Assembly (NCBI RefSeq): GCF_900111355.1
Contig: NZ_FOHA01000002.1
Coordinates: forward strand, 124,001-188,000
Direction of reading: 5' to 3'
Origin: Isobaculum melis
Lineage (GTDB): Bacteria > Bacillota > Bacilli > Lactobacillales > Carnobacteriaceae
Length of the DNA: 64,000 nucleotides
The translations under genes and the position numbers were made by a program. The notes beneath the pieces were generated by a model, which did no database searches, was not told the origin of the DNA, and saw nothing but the letters and a program-made list of their open reading frames with translations. This document shows, piece by piece, positions 46,402-56,262 of the stretch. Within the stretch, counting starts at the first letter, position 1, and each line of letters begins with the position of its first letter.

Positions 46402-48387
46402 TTAATCTTCAGCTTGTAATTCCAATATGGTGTCTCGTAAATTTGCAGCTGTTTCAAAGTCTAACTCTTTAGCGGCTGCTTGCATTTCCATTTCCATTTT
46501 AATGATTAATTCTTTACGTTCGGCTTTGGTTAATTTTGTGACCATTCCAGCAGCAGTATCGTAATCTTCTGTATCTTCTGCTACTTTTGTAATCGAAATT
46601 AAATCACGAATCTTCTTAATAATGGTTGTTGGCACAATGCCATGCTTTTCATTATACGCTTCTTGAATACTGCGTCGACGTGTTGTTTCGCTCATCGCAG
46701 CGCGCATTGAATCGGTCTCTTTGTCAGCATACATAATGACTTTACCATTTGAATTTCTGGCAGCACGACCGATTGTTTGAACAAGAGAACGTTCACTACG
46801 TAGGAAACCTTCCTTATCTGCATCTAAAATCGCTACTAAAGAAACCTCAGGTACATCAATTCCTTCTCTTAAAAGGTTGATTCCCACCAGCACATCAAAT
46901 TTCCCTAAACGGAGATCGCGAATAATTTCTGTTCGTTCAAGTGTTTTAATATCGCTATGCAAATATTTGACTTTAATGCCAACTTCTTTCAAGTAATCGG
47001 TTAAGTCTTCTGACATTTTTTTAGTTAAGGTTGTGACAAAGACACGTTCATTTTTCTCAGTACGTGCATTAATCTCTCCAATTAAATCATCAATTTGTCC
47101 ATGAATTGGACGAACTTCAATGACTGGATCTAATAAACCAGTTGGTCGGATAATTTGTTCAACAACTTCTGGGGTTTGCTCCATCTCATAGGGACCAGGT
47201 GTTGCAGAAACATACACAATTTGATTCACATGTTCTTCAAACTCTTCTAATTTTAATGGTCGGTTATCTAAAGCACTTGGTAAACGGAAGCCATAATCGA
47301 CTAACATTTTTTTCCTTGCTTGGTCTCCATTGTACATGCCTCGAATTTGCGGCAAGGTAACATGTGATTCATCTGCTACAATCATAAAATCTTCTGGAAA
47401 GAAGTCCATTAAGGTATAAGGTGCTTCACCAGGCTGACGGCCATCCATATGTCTTGAATAGTTTTCAATTCCTGAGCAATAGCCCATTTCACGCATCATT
47501 TCAATATCGTAATTGGTTCGTTGCTCTAAACGCTGTGCCTCTAATAACTGTTCATTATCTCTTAATTCTTTTAAACGAATGGCTAATTCTTCTTGAATTT
47601 GTGTAATGGCTTTTTCTAAGCTTTCTTCATTGGTCACAAAGTGGGTTGCTGGGAAAATCGCTACATGATCTCGATCAGCGACAATTTCTCCCGTTAATGC
47701 ATCTACTTCACGAATGCGTTCAATTTCATCACCAAAAAATTCTACTCTTAACGCATGCTGATCTCTTGAGGCTGGGAAAATTTCCACAACATCTCCTCTT
47801 ACACGAAAACGGCCACGTTGGAAATCAATATCATTTCTTTCAAATTGAATCGTCACTAATTTTCTTAATAATTCATTTCGATCCATTTCAGTCCCAATCC
47901 GTAAAGAAAGCACTTGGTCTTTATATTCTTTTGGATCCCCTAAACCATAAATACAAGAAACTGAAGCCACCACAATGGTATCTCTTCTTTCTAATAGAGA
48001 GCTTGTTGCAGAGTGGCGTAATTTATCTATTTCATCATTGACACTTGAATCTTTTTCAATATAGGTGTCACTAGATGGTACATAAGCTTCTGGCTGATAA
48101 TAGTCATAGTAACTGACAAAATACTCTACGGCATTGTTAGGAAAAAATTCTTTAAATTCTCCATAAAGCTGTCCAGCTAACGTTTTATTGTGAGCAATCA
48201 CAAGAGTGGGCTTATTTACTTTTTGAATTAAGTTTGAAATCGTAAAAGTTTTCCCTGTTCCTGTTGCACCTAATAATGTTTGTGCTTTTTTACCAGCTAA
48301 GATTCCTTCTGTTAACTGCTCAATTGCTGCTGGTTGGTCTCCATTAGGTTCATATTGGGAAACTAAATCAAATAATTTTTCTTCCAT
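46402..48387 (-). CDS. uvrB: Excinuclease ABC subunit B
   Basis: Helicase-like damage-verification subunit, 661 residues. Walker [11 protein letters not shown] is near residue 40, the beta-hairpin [12 protein letters not shown] near 95, and helicase motifs [17 protein letters not shown] and QTIGRAARN follow. The C-terminal UVR domain that binds UvrC is complete. The ATG follows AAGGAGTG. The 291-base upstream region carries LexA-like boxes, consistent with SOS control of uvrBA as in Bacillus. Confidence 0.98.
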   Translation of the reverse strand: MEEKLFDLVSQYEPNGDQPAAIEQLTEGILAGKKAQTLLGATGTGKTFTISNLIQKVNKPTLVIAHNKTLAGQLYGEFKEFFPNNAVEYFVSYYDYYQPEAYVPSSDTYIEKDSSVNDEIDKLRHSATSSLLERRDTIVVASVSCIYGLGDPKEYKDQVLSLRIGTEMDRNELLRKLVTIQFERNDIDFQRGRFRVRGDVVEIFPASRDQHALRVEFFGDEIERIREVDALTGEIVADRDHVAIFPATHFVTNEESLEKAITQIQEELAIRLKELRDNEQLLEAQRLEQRTNYDIEMMREMGYCSGIENYSRHMDGRQPGEAPYTLMDFFPEDFMIVADESHVTLPQIRGMYNGDQARKKMLVDYGFRLPSALDNRPLKLEEFEEHVNQIVYVSATPGPYEMEQTPEVVEQIIRPTGLLDPVIEVRPIHGQIDDLIGEINARTEKNERVFVTTLTKKMSEDLTDYLKEVGIKVKYLHSDIKTLERTEIIRDLRLGKFDVLVGINLLREGIDVPEVSLVAILDADKEGFLRSERSLVQTIGRAARNSNGKVIMYADKETDSMRAAMSETTRRRSIQEAYNEKHGIVPTTIIKKIRDLISITKVAEDTEDYDTAAGMVTKLTKAERKELIIKMEMEMQAAAKELDFETAANLRDTILELQAED

Positions 48388-48484
48388 TTAATTCACTCCT
48401 TTTAACTGCCTGCTGCTGTCCTTTTTCTCTTTTATTTCTTCAAAAAACAGAAAATCAAGAGCTCTCCCAAATATTCTATCATAC

Positions 48485-48544
48485 CGAACATATTTTCGCC
48501 ACCATTTATATCTGAGAAATAAATATTATTCGAACAAGTGCTCG
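48485..48544 (-). promoter_or_regulatory. LexA-like boxes upstream of uvrBA
   Basis: CGAACATATTTTCG (48485-48498) and CGAACAAGTGCTCG (48531-48544) each differ from CGAAC-N4-GTTCG at one position. The first lies next to a possible -10 (TATGAT, 48483-48478). Spacing from the uvrB start is about 100 and 145 bases. Confidence 0.55.
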
Positions 48545-48609
48545 TTTTAAATTGATAACTATACAAATAAATTGATTTTAGCTTGATGTTTCATACTAAA
48601 CCAACCACC

Positions 48610-48639
48610 TTTTGATACGAAAGTGCGTTCGTATCAAAA
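48610..48639. repeat. Perfect 12-base inverted repeat in the uvrB-proA gap
   Basis: Arms TTTTGATACGAA and TTCGTATCAAAA enclose AGTGCG. The centre reads CGAACGCACTTTCG on the minus strand, another one-mismatch LexA-like box. It follows the proA terminator and lacks its own T-tract, so an operator role is possible. Confidence 0.5.
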
Positions 48640-48673
48640 AAATGACGCTCTTTTTTTCAAAAGAATCGTCATT
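48636..48673 (-). terminator. Terminator of proBA
   Basis: On the minus strand AATGACG pairs with CGTCATT, with an inner TCTTTT/AAAAGA helix, and is followed by a run of Ts. Confidence 0.8.
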
Positions 48674-48678
48674 CATCT

Positions 48679-49929
48679 CTATTCTCTAATTTGTCCTTCA
48701 CCAAAAATAATATATTTCGTTGAGGTTAACTCATTTAAACCAATTGGGCCACGTACATGGAGCTTTTGTGTGCTAATACCAATCTCTGCACCAAAGCCAA
48801 ATTCAAAACCATCAGTAAAGCGTGTCGAAGCATTCACATAAACAGCTGCTGCATCCACTTGGCGATGAAATTTTCTGCTTTCTCCATAATCTTTTGTCAC
48901 AATGGCTTCAGAGTGTTTGGTCCCATATTGATGAATATGGGCTATGGCTTCATCAGAATCTGCAACTACTTTAATCGCAATAATCGGCCCCAAATATTCT
49001 GTCTGCCAATCTTCTTCTGTTGCTAATTTTCCTTGTTGAAGGTAGGTTAATGCTCGCTCATCCCCACGAATTTCAACCTGCTCTTGTTGTAAACTTTTTT
49101 CTAACAAAGGCAGAAAATCTTTGGCAATTTTTTCATGAACCAACACTTTTTCTGTCGCATTGCAAACGGAAGGTCTAGAGCATTTTCCATTGATAATGAT
49201 TTTTTCTGCCATTTCTAAATCTGCATGCTGATCAACATAAACATGACAGTTTCCTGTTCCTGTTTCAATCACTGGAACGGTTGCATGGTTTAAAACCGAT
49301 TGAATTAATTGTGCACCTCCACGTGGAATCAAAACATCTAAATAGCGATTGAGCTTCATTAAAGCAAGGACTGTCTCACGAGAGGTATCTTCAATTAGCT
49401 GAACACAGCCAATAGGAAATTGATAGGCTTTTAAGGTTGCTTGAACTAATTTTGTCAGCGCAAGATTAGAATAAAAGGCATCGCTACCACCTCTTAAAAT
49501 CACCGCATTGCCTGATTTTAAACAAAGTGCTGCTGCATCTATGGTGACATTAGGACGTGCTTCATAAATCATACCGATCACACCTAAGGGCACACGTTGT
49601 TTCCCAATTTGTAAGCCCACTTCATTTTTCCACATCTGTAATACTTCACCGATTGGATCAGGTAACTGACTGGTTTGTCTCACACCTTCAGCAATGGCTT
49701 CAATTCTTGCAGGTGTAAGGCGCAGGCGATCTAATAAGTTTGCATTCATTCCTTTGGCTTTTGCAATTTGGATATCTTTTTCATTTTCAGTTAAAATTTC
49801 AGGAATTTTTTCTAAGAGTGCAGCACTTAAACCAAGTAAAAAACGATTTTTTTCGGTCGTTTCCACAAAAGACAAAAAGTGAGCAGCTTCTTTAGCTAAT
49901 TTTCCTTTTTGAATCAATTCTTCTGTCAT
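48679..49929 (-). CDS. proA: Gamma-glutamyl phosphate reductase
   Basis: Second enzyme of proline synthesis, NADPH-dependent reduction of glutamyl-5-phosphate, 416 residues. The catalytic Cys is in [12 protein letters not shown] (about 243). Cofactor-binding [28 protein letters not shown] is near 117-144. The C-terminal [28 protein letters not shown] is family-typical. It overlaps proB by four bases, indicating translational coupling. Confidence 0.97.
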   Translation of the reverse strand: MTEELIQKGKLAKEAAHFLSFVETTEKNRFLLGLSAALLEKIPEILTENEKDIQIAKAKGMNANLLDRLRLTPARIEAIAEGVRQTSQLPDPIGEVLQMWKNEVGLQIGKQRVPLGVIGMIYEARPNVTIDAAALCLKSGNAVILRGGSDAFYSNLALTKLVQATLKAYQFPIGCVQLIEDTSRETVLALMKLNRYLDVLIPRGGAQLIQSVLNHATVPVIETGTGNCHVYVDQHADLEMAEKIIINGKCSRPSVCNATEKVLVHEKIAKDFLPLLEKSLQQEQVEIRGDERALTYLQQGKLATEEDWQTEYLGPIIAIKVVADSDEAIAHIHQYGTKHSEAIVTKDYGESRKFHRQVDAAAVYVNASTRFTDGFEFGFGAEIGISTQKLHVRGPIGLNELTSTKYIIFGEGQIRE

Positions 49930-50744
49930 ACTTTACTCTCCTTTTTGGCAGTAGAAAATAAGGTCCCTACTTTTTTCCCCTCTAAGATATCAAAAATAAT
50001 TTTAGGATTTTTACCATTTGCTAAAATCATTTTTTGCTGACAGTGGAGCAAATAATCTGCTGCTGATAATTTTGTTAACATGCCTCCAGTGCCAAACGCG
50101 GAGCCTTTGCCACCTGCTAAAGCTTCTAATTCAGGTGTCACTTGAGCAATTTCATCAAACATTTGAGCTGCTTCATTTTGATTTGGGTCACTATCATAGA
50201 AACCATCAATATCAGATAGGACGACTAATAAGTCAGCCTGGGTTACCTCAGCAACAATTGCTGATAAACGGTCATTATCACCAAATTTAGTAGAATGCTC
50301 TAATTCTTCAACTGCAACGGTATCATTTTCATTTACAATTGGGATAATCCCTTTCTTCAGTAAGGTTTCAAAAGTATTCACAACATTTTCTTTACTTACA
50401 GGGAAGTCAACAACATCTCTTGTTAGGAGCATTTGTGCAACGGTATGACCATAATGAATAAATGAACGACTATAGATACTCATTAATTCACTTTGCCCCA
50501 CCGCTGCTACTGCTTGTTGTTCTGGGATGGTCGTAGGACGATCCGTCATTTTTAATTTATGACAGCCGACACCAACTGCACCAGAGGAAACTAAAATGAC
50601 TTCTTTGCCTTCGCTACGTAAAGAGGATAGTACATAAGCAAGCTGTTCAATTCTCGGGAAATGAATAAAGCCACTCTCATTAATCAGTGTACTGGTTCCC
50701 ACTTTTATGACAATTCTTTGACAATTTGCTAGCTCTGTTCTCAT
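49926..50744 (-). CDS. proB: Glutamate 5-kinase
   Basis: First enzyme of proline synthesis, phosphorylating glutamate with ATP. The amino-acid-kinase fold is complete ([54 protein letters not shown]). It has 272 residues and no C-terminal PUA domain, the short form usual in enterococci and streptococci. The ATG at 50744 is chosen because AAGGATGG precedes it; the longer frame to 50792 starts inside the promoter. It leads proBA. Confidence 0.96.
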   Translation of the reverse strand: MRTELANCQRIVIKVGTSTLINESGFIHFPRIEQLAYVLSSLRSEGKEVILVSSGAVGVGCHKLKMTDRPTTIPEQQAVAAVGQSELMSIYSRSFIHYGHTVAQMLLTRDVVDFPVSKENVVNTFETLLKKGIIPIVNENDTVAVEELEHSTKFGDNDRLSAIVAEVTQADLLVVLSDIDGFYDSDPNQNEAAQMFDEIAQVTPELEALAGGKGSAFGTGGMLTKLSAADYLLHCQQKMILANGKNPKIIFDILEGKKVGTLFSTAKKESKV

Positions 50745-50780
50745 ATACCATCCATCCTTCTTTTTTAAATCTTGACACCT

Positions 50781-50809
50781 ATTGTACACCATATTGCTAT
50801 TTTTATCAG
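50781..50809 (-). promoter_or_regulatory. Promoter of proBA
   Basis: CTGATA (50809-50804) and TACAAT (50786-50781) on the minus strand with a 17-base spacer, about 37 bases before the proB start. Confidence 0.6.
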
Positions 50810-50864
50810 CCTTTTGGACTATTTTTTTCTTTTATCATGAAGTAGATTATTCACTTGATAGCCC

Positions 50865-51500
50865 CTAAGCTTTTGCGATTAAATCTGCTGTAATTTTTTG
50901 TAGTGCTCCTTGGTTTGTAAAGGTCTCATTTAATAATTCTGGCAAGACTTTTTCTAGAAAATATTGCACACTAGCTAGATGCTTAAAGGCCAGAATGGTT
51001 GTTAAGGACTCTTCATAAATCTCAGTAAAAACACTTTCTGGGTTTCCTTTTTGAATTTCACCAAATGATTCGTATAGTAAATCGACTTTATCAGAAACAG
51101 ATAAGATTTGACCTTCAAGGGTTTCATCTTTTCCTTCTTTTAACCGTTCTAAATAAATTGCTTGAAAAGGTGCCGGAATTTCTTTATGCACAAAGTTTTC
51201 TGTCATAGACTCCTCAACATCTGCTAGCATTGCTCTTAAAGTTGGTGTCGCATATTTAACAGGTGTTTTAATGTCACCGATAAATAGCTCTGTATAATCA
51301 TGGTTTAAAGCTTTCTCGTAAAGTGAACGCCAATCAATTTTTTCTCCAGCTTGTTCTTCTACTGTGCCTAAAAATTGGGCAATTTGAGTGACTTTAAATG
51401 AATGTGAAGCCACTGAATGTTCTTGGTATTTAAACTTTCCAGGACAACGATAAATATTTTCTAAATCAGATAAACTTTTAATATATTGATGCATTCCCAT
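50865..51500 (-). CDS. HD-domain phosphohydrolase, YfbR-like
   Basis: A 211-residue HD-superfamily protein. The HD ligands are visible: His in EHSVASHSFKVTQIA (about 28-42), HDYTELFIGD (67-76) and Asp in LSVSDKVDLLYE (about 133-144). This is the YfbR/5'-deoxynucleotidase-like layout, suggesting dephosphorylation of nucleoside monophosphates, though the substrate is not proven by sequence. The ATG follows AAAGGAG by nine bases. It is a single gene between czrA and proB. Confidence 0.8.
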   Translation of the reverse strand: MGMHQYIKSLSDLENIYRCPGKFKYQEHSVASHSFKVTQIAQFLGTVEEQAGEKIDWRSLYEKALNHDYTELFIGDIKTPVKYATPTLRAMLADVEESMTENFVHKEIPAPFQAIYLERLKEGKDETLEGQILSVSDKVDLLYESFGEIQKGNPESVFTEIYEESLTTILAFKHLASVQYFLEKVLPELLNETFTNQGALQKITADLIAKA

Positions 51501-51587
51501 GTTTACCAGCTCCTTTTATTTTAACGCATAATTTTTACTATCCTAACATAAATAAACCAAAAAGCAAAGAACTGTTTGTTCTTTGCT

Positions 51588-51896
51588 TTATGGCTGACAA
51601 TTTTGATGTAATGTATGTTCAATTGCTTGTTCTAGTAAGCCCCATACATGGGAGTCATCTTGGCTATAATAGACGGTTTTTCCTGCTCTTCTTGACTTTA
51701 CCAATTGCATATTTTTTAAGGTTTTTAATTGATGTGAGACAGCGGACTGCTCCATCTCTAATTCCTTTGCAATATTTCCAACACTTAATTCTCTTTCCTT
51801 TAATAAGTATAGTATCGAAATTCTAGTTGGATCACCTAGTACTTTAAACATTTGACTAATATGTTGCAGGGTTTCTTGACCTAGTTGCTCCATCAT
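51588..51896 (-). CDS. ArsR/SmtB-family metal-sensing repressor (CzrA-type)
   Basis: A 102-residue winged-helix repressor. Recognition helix region is MEQSAVSHQLKTLKNMQLV (48-66). The C-terminal helix has Asp81, His83, His94 and His97. This D-x-H-x10-H-x2-H spacing is exactly that of the alpha-5 Zn/Co site of staphylococcal CzrA. No CXC alpha-3 site is seen. It therefore should release DNA on binding Zn(II) or Co(II). No exporter gene is next to it, so its target lies elsewhere or is only itself. Confidence 0.88.
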   Translation of the reverse strand: MMEQLGQETLQHISQMFKVLGDPTRISILYLLKERELSVGNIAKELEMEQSAVSHQLKTLKNMQLVKSRRAGKTVYYSQDDSHVWGLLEQAIEHTLHQNCQP

Positions 51897-51917
51897 TTCA
51901 TTCCTCCCCCGAAAATG

Positions 51918-51973
51918 TATGTTTATCTGCTCATATGTCCATTTATCATACCGCAGATTGATTTGTTAGGCAA
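51918..51973 (-). promoter_or_regulatory. Promoter and probable operator of the CzrA-type repressor
   Basis: TTGCCT (51973-51968) and TATGAT (51950-51945) are 17 bases apart on the minus strand. A dyad TATG-N10-CATA at 51918-51935, of the kind bound by ArsR/SmtB proteins, covers the region just after the start point. Autoregulation is the likely reading. Confidence 0.5.
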
Positions 51974-51978
51974 TCACA

Positions 51979-52020
51979 AATGGAAGGGACAAAACTAAAA
52001 GCCGTTTTGTCCCTTCCATT
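51979..52020. repeat. Dispersed terminator-like hairpin repeat, copy 4
   Basis: Perfect 17-base arms AATGGAAGGGACAAAAC and its complement around an eight-base loop, between phoU and the CzrA-type gene. It shares the GGGACAAAAC core with copy 1 and probably terminates the pst operon. Confidence 0.7.
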
Positions 52021-52063
52021 CTATCCAAATAAATGTTCAGTCAAGAGTCAGACACTTGCTCGT

Positions 52064-52732
52064 CTACTCATCTAAATTGCTATTTAATTCAGAAATTTTA
52101 CCTGTATCAAGATAAACAATCCACTCACAAATATTTGTTACATAGTCTCCAACACGTTCTAGATAACTCGCTACCATCATATAATCTGTAGCCCCTTCAA
52201 CGATATCTGTATCATTTTTCATTTCTTCAACACATTGGCTATAGATTTTTTTAAAATGTTGATCTACTTCATCATCCGTAAAAGCAATTTTTTTAGCTTT
52301 AGCAGAATCATTTTTAAGATAGGCATCTAAAACATCATCGGACATTGTCTTCACAATGTTCGCCATTTCTGCAATTTGTTCTTCAATTTCTGGTACACGC
52401 TTATTGCCTTTAACACGAATGGTTGATTTCGCAATACTAACAGCATGGTCCCCCATTCTTTCTAAATCAGAGCTGGCTTTTAAGACTGTCACAATGATTC
52501 TTAAATCTGTTGAAACAGGTTGCTGTAAGGCAATTAATTCAAAACTTTTTTTCTCAAGCTTTAGCTCATATTCATTAATCAAGTGGTCATGATCGATGAC
52601 TTCTTGTGCAAGTACTTTATCATGATTCACAAAAGCTTTAACAGATTTTAAAATGGCTTCATTAACCATCATGCCCATTTCAGAAAAGCGTGCATGTAAT
52701 TCTTGTAATTCTTCTTCAAACATTTTTCTCAT
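52064..52732 (-). CDS. phoU: Phosphate-transport regulator PhoU
   Basis: All-helical cytoplasmic protein of 222 residues with two three-helix repeats. The metal-binding EXXXD motifs are in SSDLERMGDHAVSIA (about 87-101) and SYLERVGDYVTNICEW (about 189-204). It links the Pst transporter to the PhoR kinase and limits phosphate uptake. It is the last gene of the pst operon, 25 bases after pstB. Confidence 0.97.
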   Translation of the reverse strand: MRKMFEEELQELHARFSEMGMMVNEAILKSVKAFVNHDKVLAQEVIDHDHLINEYELKLEKKSFELIALQQPVSTDLRIIVTVLKASSDLERMGDHAVSIAKSTIRVKGNKRVPEIEEQIAEMANIVKTMSDDVLDAYLKNDSAKAKKIAFTDDEVDQHFKKIYSQCVEEMKNDTDIVEGATDYMMVASYLERVGDYVTNICEWIVYLDTGKISELNSNLDE

Positions 52733-52757
52733 CTATTTTATAACTCCCTTCCTAATT

Positions 52758-53522
52758 TTAACCAAAACGCCCAGAAATATAATCTTCTGTAGCTTGCTCT
52801 TTTGGATTTGTAAAAATTTTTCTCGTCTGTCCCATTTCAATTAAATCCCCTTGTAAGAAAAAGGCGGTTTTATCTGAAATACGAGAAGCTTGTTGCATAT
52901 TATGTGTCACAATAACAATGGTATAACGCTCTTTTAATTCAACTAGCATGCTCTCAATTTTAGCACTCGAAATTGGATCTAAGGCACTTGTTGGCTCATC
53001 AAGTAAAATCACTTCTGGTTCAACAGCCAATACTCTAGCGATACAAACACGCTGTTGCTGACCACCTGATAAAGAGAGCGCACTTTTGTTTAGCTTGTCT
53101 TTGACATCATCCCAAACAGCTGCACGACGTAAGCTTTTTTCGACAATCTCATCCATTTTTTGCTTATCTTTCATTCCTGAAATATTTAAACCATAAGCCA
53201 CATTATCATAAATTGAAAAAGGAAAAGGATTCGGTTGTTGGAAAACCATGCCAACTTCTTTTCTTAAAGCTACAGTATCCATTTTGGGACTATAAATATC
53301 TTTCCCGTTTAATTTAATCGTCCCAGTAACTGTGACATCTGGAATTAAGTCATTCATACGGTTAAGTGTTCTGAGATAAGTTGACTTGCCACAACCACTT
53401 GGGCCGATTAAAGCGGTAATTTCTTTTGGCATAAAATCTAGAGAGACGCCTTTTAAAGCTTCTTTCTTACCATAATACAGGTGAACGTCTTTTGATTCAA
53501 TAATAAAGTTTTGTTCTGTCAT
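52758..53522 (-). CDS. pstB: Phosphate ABC transporter ATP-binding protein PstB (downstream copy)
   Basis: ATPase of the high-affinity phosphate importer, 254 residues. Walker [10 protein letters not shown] is near residue 39, the signature [16 protein letters not shown] near 148, and Walker [14 protein letters not shown] near 170. It lies 11 bases after a second pstB with which it shares most motifs. Two pstB genes in tandem are usual in enterococci and streptococci, perhaps forming a heterodimer. Confidence 0.95.
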   Translation of the reverse strand: MTEQNFIIESKDVHLYYGKKEALKGVSLDFMPKEITALIGPSGCGKSTYLRTLNRMNDLIPDVTVTGTIKLNGKDIYSPKMDTVALRKEVGMVFQQPNPFPFSIYDNVAYGLNISGMKDKQKMDEIVEKSLRRAAVWDDVKDKLNKSALSLSGGQQQRVCIARVLAVEPEVILLDEPTSALDPISSAKIESMLVELKERYTIVIVTHNMQQASRISDKTAFFLQGDLIEMGQTRKIFTNPKEQATEDYISGRFG

Positions 53523-53533
53523 GAATTTCTCTC

Positions 53534-54343
53534 CTAACCAAAGTGACCTGATACATAGTCTTCTGTTTGCTGGATTTTTGGACGTGTGAAAATTTTTCGC
53601 GTTTGATCATACTCAATCACATTGCCCATATAAAAGAAAGCAGTGTAATCGCTAATTCTAGCTGCTTGTTGCATATTATGTGTCACGATGATAATCGTAT
53701 ACTTTTCTTTCAAATTAATCAAGGTTTCTTCTACTTTACTAGTAGAAATTGGGTCTAAGGCACTTGCTGGTTCATCTAATAATAAAATATCTGGCTCCAT
53801 CGCAATCGCTCTAGCAATACATAAGCGTTGTTGCTGACCACCTGATAAGGCCAAAGCACTTTTATGCAAATCATCCTTAACTTGGTCCCATAAAGCGGCT
53901 TGTTTTAAGCTTGTTTCAACAATTTCATCTAATTTTGCTTTATCTTTTAGGCCATGTCTTTTTAATGGAAAAGCAATATTTTCATAAATGGATTTACTAA
54001 ATGGATTTGGTCTTTGGAAAACCATTCCGATATTTTTTCTCATTTCATAAACATCTATTTCTGGTGCATTAATATCAATGTCACGATAGAAAATTTTTCC
54101 TGTGATTTTGGTATTGGCAATTTCATCATTCATTCGGTTTAATGAACGAAGATAAGTTGATTTACCACAACCACTTGGACCAATTAATGAGGTAATTTTA
54201 TTTTTTTCAAAAGCCAAGGAAACACCTTTAATGGCTTCATTTTGACCATAATAAACATGAATATCTTCTGTATATAAGGCTAATTTCTTTTCTTTTTTAT
54301 CTAATTGAATAATATGGCTATCTTGCACTTGATTCTCTACCAT
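53534..54343 (-). CDS. pstB: Phosphate ABC transporter ATP-binding protein PstB (upstream copy)
   Basis: Second PstB paralogue, 269 residues, with a 20-residue N-terminal extension ([17 protein letters not shown]) absent from the other copy. Walker [10 protein letters not shown], signature [16 protein letters not shown] and Walker [14 protein letters not shown] are complete. The ATG at 54343, eight bases after AAGGAG, is preferred to a GTG at 54352. It follows pstA by 30 bases. Confidence 0.94.
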   Translation of the reverse strand: MVENQVQDSHIIQLDKKEKKLALYTEDIHVYYGQNEAIKGVSLAFEKNKITSLIGPSGCGKSTYLRSLNRMNDEIANTKITGKIFYRDIDINAPEIDVYEMRKNIGMVFQRPNPFSKSIYENIAFPLKRHGLKDKAKLDEIVETSLKQAALWDQVKDDLHKSALALSGGQQQRLCIARAIAMEPDILLLDEPASALDPISTSKVEETLINLKEKYTIIIVTHNMQQAARISDYTAFFYMGNVIEYDQTRKIFTRPKIQQTEDYVSGHFG

Positions 54344-54373
54344 TTGGTTCACTCCTTTATTTGCTTCTTTTTC

Positions 54374-55258
54374 TTACGCTGAGGTTGATTTTTTGTAAAT
54401 CACTCGACCAAGGTAGCGTGCAAGAAGATTAAATAATAATACGGTAATAATCAAAACAGCGGATGCACCTGCTGAAACGGCTGCTGCATCTGGCATAATG
54501 CCTTCTCCATTAATTTTCCAAATATGAACGGCTAATGTTTCTGCTGGTCTAAATGGATTTAAGGGACTGGCAATATGCATCGGATTCCAATCTGCAAAGT
54601 TTAAGGCTGGCGCACTTTGGCCTGCTGTGTAAATTAAGGCTGCGGCTTCACCAAAGACACGTCCAGCAGCTAAAATCACTCCGGTTAAAATACCTGGAAG
54701 AGCTGCAGGAACGACTATTTTAGTGACTGTTTCCCATCTTGATAAGCCTAATGCTAAGCCAGCTTCTCTTTGAGTGGCTGGAATCGCTCTTAAGGAATCT
54801 TCAACGGTTCTGGTTAAGAGAGGAAGATTAAAGAGCGTTAAAGCTAACGCACCGGAAATAATAGAAAATCCCCAGCCCATTTGAATCACAAAGATTAGGA
54901 AGCCAAAAAGACCGACAACGATTGAAGGTAATGAACTTAAGACTTCAATGGCTGTTCTCACAAGATCTGTGACCCAGTTTTTCTTGGCATATTCTGATAA
55001 GTAAATACCAGCTCCTAATGAGATTGGTACACTAAATAACATTGTTAAAATTAATAGATAAAAGGAATTAAATAATTGAGGACCAATGCCACCACCTGTT
55101 TTAAAGGTTTGGGAACGATTGGTTAAGAAATTCCAAGAAATATGAGGAACTCCGCGCACAAGAATGAAGGCTAATAAACTGAATAGAATCAGTACAATCA
55201 CTCCTGCAATCGCATATAAGGTGCCTGTTGCAATTTTATCTGCTTTTTTTGCATTCAT
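54374..55258 (-). CDS. pstA: Phosphate ABC transporter permease PstA
   Basis: Inner subunit of the phosphate channel, 294 residues with six hydrophobic segments. The first is at about 15-37. The BPD coupling motif is EAGLALGLSRWETVTKIVVPAALPGILTG (about 165-193), and the GRVFGEAAALIYTAG segment follows. It starts one base after the pstC stop, so the two permeases are tightly coupled. Confidence 0.95.
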   Translation of the reverse strand: MNAKKADKIATGTLYAIAGVIVLILFSLLAFILVRGVPHISWNFLTNRSQTFKTGGGIGPQLFNSFYLLILTMLFSVPISLGAGIYLSEYAKKNWVTDLVRTAIEVLSSLPSIVVGLFGFLIFVIQMGWGFSIISGALALTLFNLPLLTRTVEDSLRAIPATQREAGLALGLSRWETVTKIVVPAALPGILTGVILAAGRVFGEAAALIYTAGQSAPALNFADWNPMHIASPLNPFRPAETLAVHIWKINGEGIMPDAAAVSAGASAVLIITVLLFNLLARYLGRVIYKKSTSA

Positions 55259-55259
55259 C

Positions 55260-56183
55260 TTATTTCATCGCTCCTTTCTTCCCGATTAATCTTGTCATAA
55301 TATTGAAAACAAGTGACATCACAAGCAGAATTAAAGCGAGTGACCAGAGCACATTATTTTGTAATGATCCCATGACTGTATTTCCCATTCCCATGGTTAA
55401 AATACTGGTTAAGGTAGAGGCTGGCGAAACTAAGTTACCAGGCATCAAGGCTGCATTTCCAATCACCATTTGTACAGCTAGCGCTTCACCAAAAGCACGA
55501 GCCATCCCAAAGACAACAGCAGTTAAAATCCCAGGAATCGCTGAACGCAAGACTACCTTATAAACTGTTTGCCATCTTGTTGCACCTAAAGCTAAAGAAG
55601 CTTCACGGTAATGTCTAGGAACTGTATTTAGCGCATCAATCGTCATACTGGTAACAGTTGGTAAAATCATCACAAATAAGACAAATGTCCCTGCTAAAAT
55701 CCCAAAACCACTCCCACCAAAAACGTTTCTGACAGCTGGTACAACCACTGTTAAACCAATAAAGCCATAAACAACAGAAGGAATACCAACTAATAATTCA
55801 ATAACTGGCTGTAAGATTTTCTTCCCCATTTTTGGCGAAATTTCCGTCATAAAGACTGCAGCACCAATGGCAAAAGGTGTTGCCACAATGGCTGATAAAA
55901 AAGTCACTAGGAATGAACCTGTAATCATTGGCAGTGCCCCAACTAGTGGCTGACCATCTGCCCCTTTTCCAGAAGGATTCCAATCTGTTCCACCTAAAAA
56001 AGAACCAATCGAAACGCCATTTTGAGTGAATGTTGCAATGCCTTTACTTGCAACAAAATATAAAATTGAAATAACTACCAAAACAATAAATGCAATACAA
56101 ATGAAACTCAAACTCTTTCCAAATGTTTCTAATTTAGCCTTTTTAGATTTTTTTGTTAATCTTTCTTCAATACTACTTTGCAA
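55260..56183 (-). CDS. pstC: Phosphate ABC transporter permease PstC
   Basis: Permease partner of PstA, about 307 residues with six hydrophobic segments and the coupling loop EASLALGATRWQTVYKVVLRSAIPGILTAV. I chose the TTG at 56183, which has AGGAGG seven bases before it and gives the start QSSIEERLTKKSKK. The longer frame from 56243 would begin inside a terminator hairpin (56212-56240), so it is rejected. The hairpin between pstS and this gene should lower permease levels relative to the binding protein. Confidence 0.92.
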   Translation of the reverse strand: MQSSIEERLTKKSKKAKLETFGKSLSFICIAFIVLVVISILYFVASKGIATFTQNGVSIGSFLGGTDWNPSGKGADGQPLVGALPMITGSFLVTFLSAIVATPFAIGAAVFMTEISPKMGKKILQPVIELLVGIPSVVYGFIGLTVVVPAVRNVFGGSGFGILAGTFVLFVMILPTVTSMTIDALNTVPRHYREASLALGATRWQTVYKVVLRSAIPGILTAVVFGMARAFGEALAVQMVIGNAALMPGNLVSPASTLTSILTMGMGNTVMGSLQNNVLWSLALILLVMSLVFNIMTRLIGKKGAMK

Positions 56184-56208
56184 GAAAATTCCTCCTCTTA
56201 TTTCAGTT

Positions 56209-56240
56209 AAAAAGCGACTGCCTTTGATAAACAGTCGCTT
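56209..56240 (-). terminator. Intra-operon terminator between pstS and pstC
   Basis: On the minus strand AAGCGACTG pairs with CAGTCGCTT around an 11-base loop and runs into TTTTT. The short T-tract suggests partial termination. Confidence 0.7.
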
Positions 56241-56262
56241 CAAAAGTTTCTAGGAATTTTTC

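Noticed and set aside
46389-46457. N-terminal extension of UvrA from 46457
   Set aside because: It would start inside uvrB and skip the clear AAGGAG site eight bases before the ATG at 46388.
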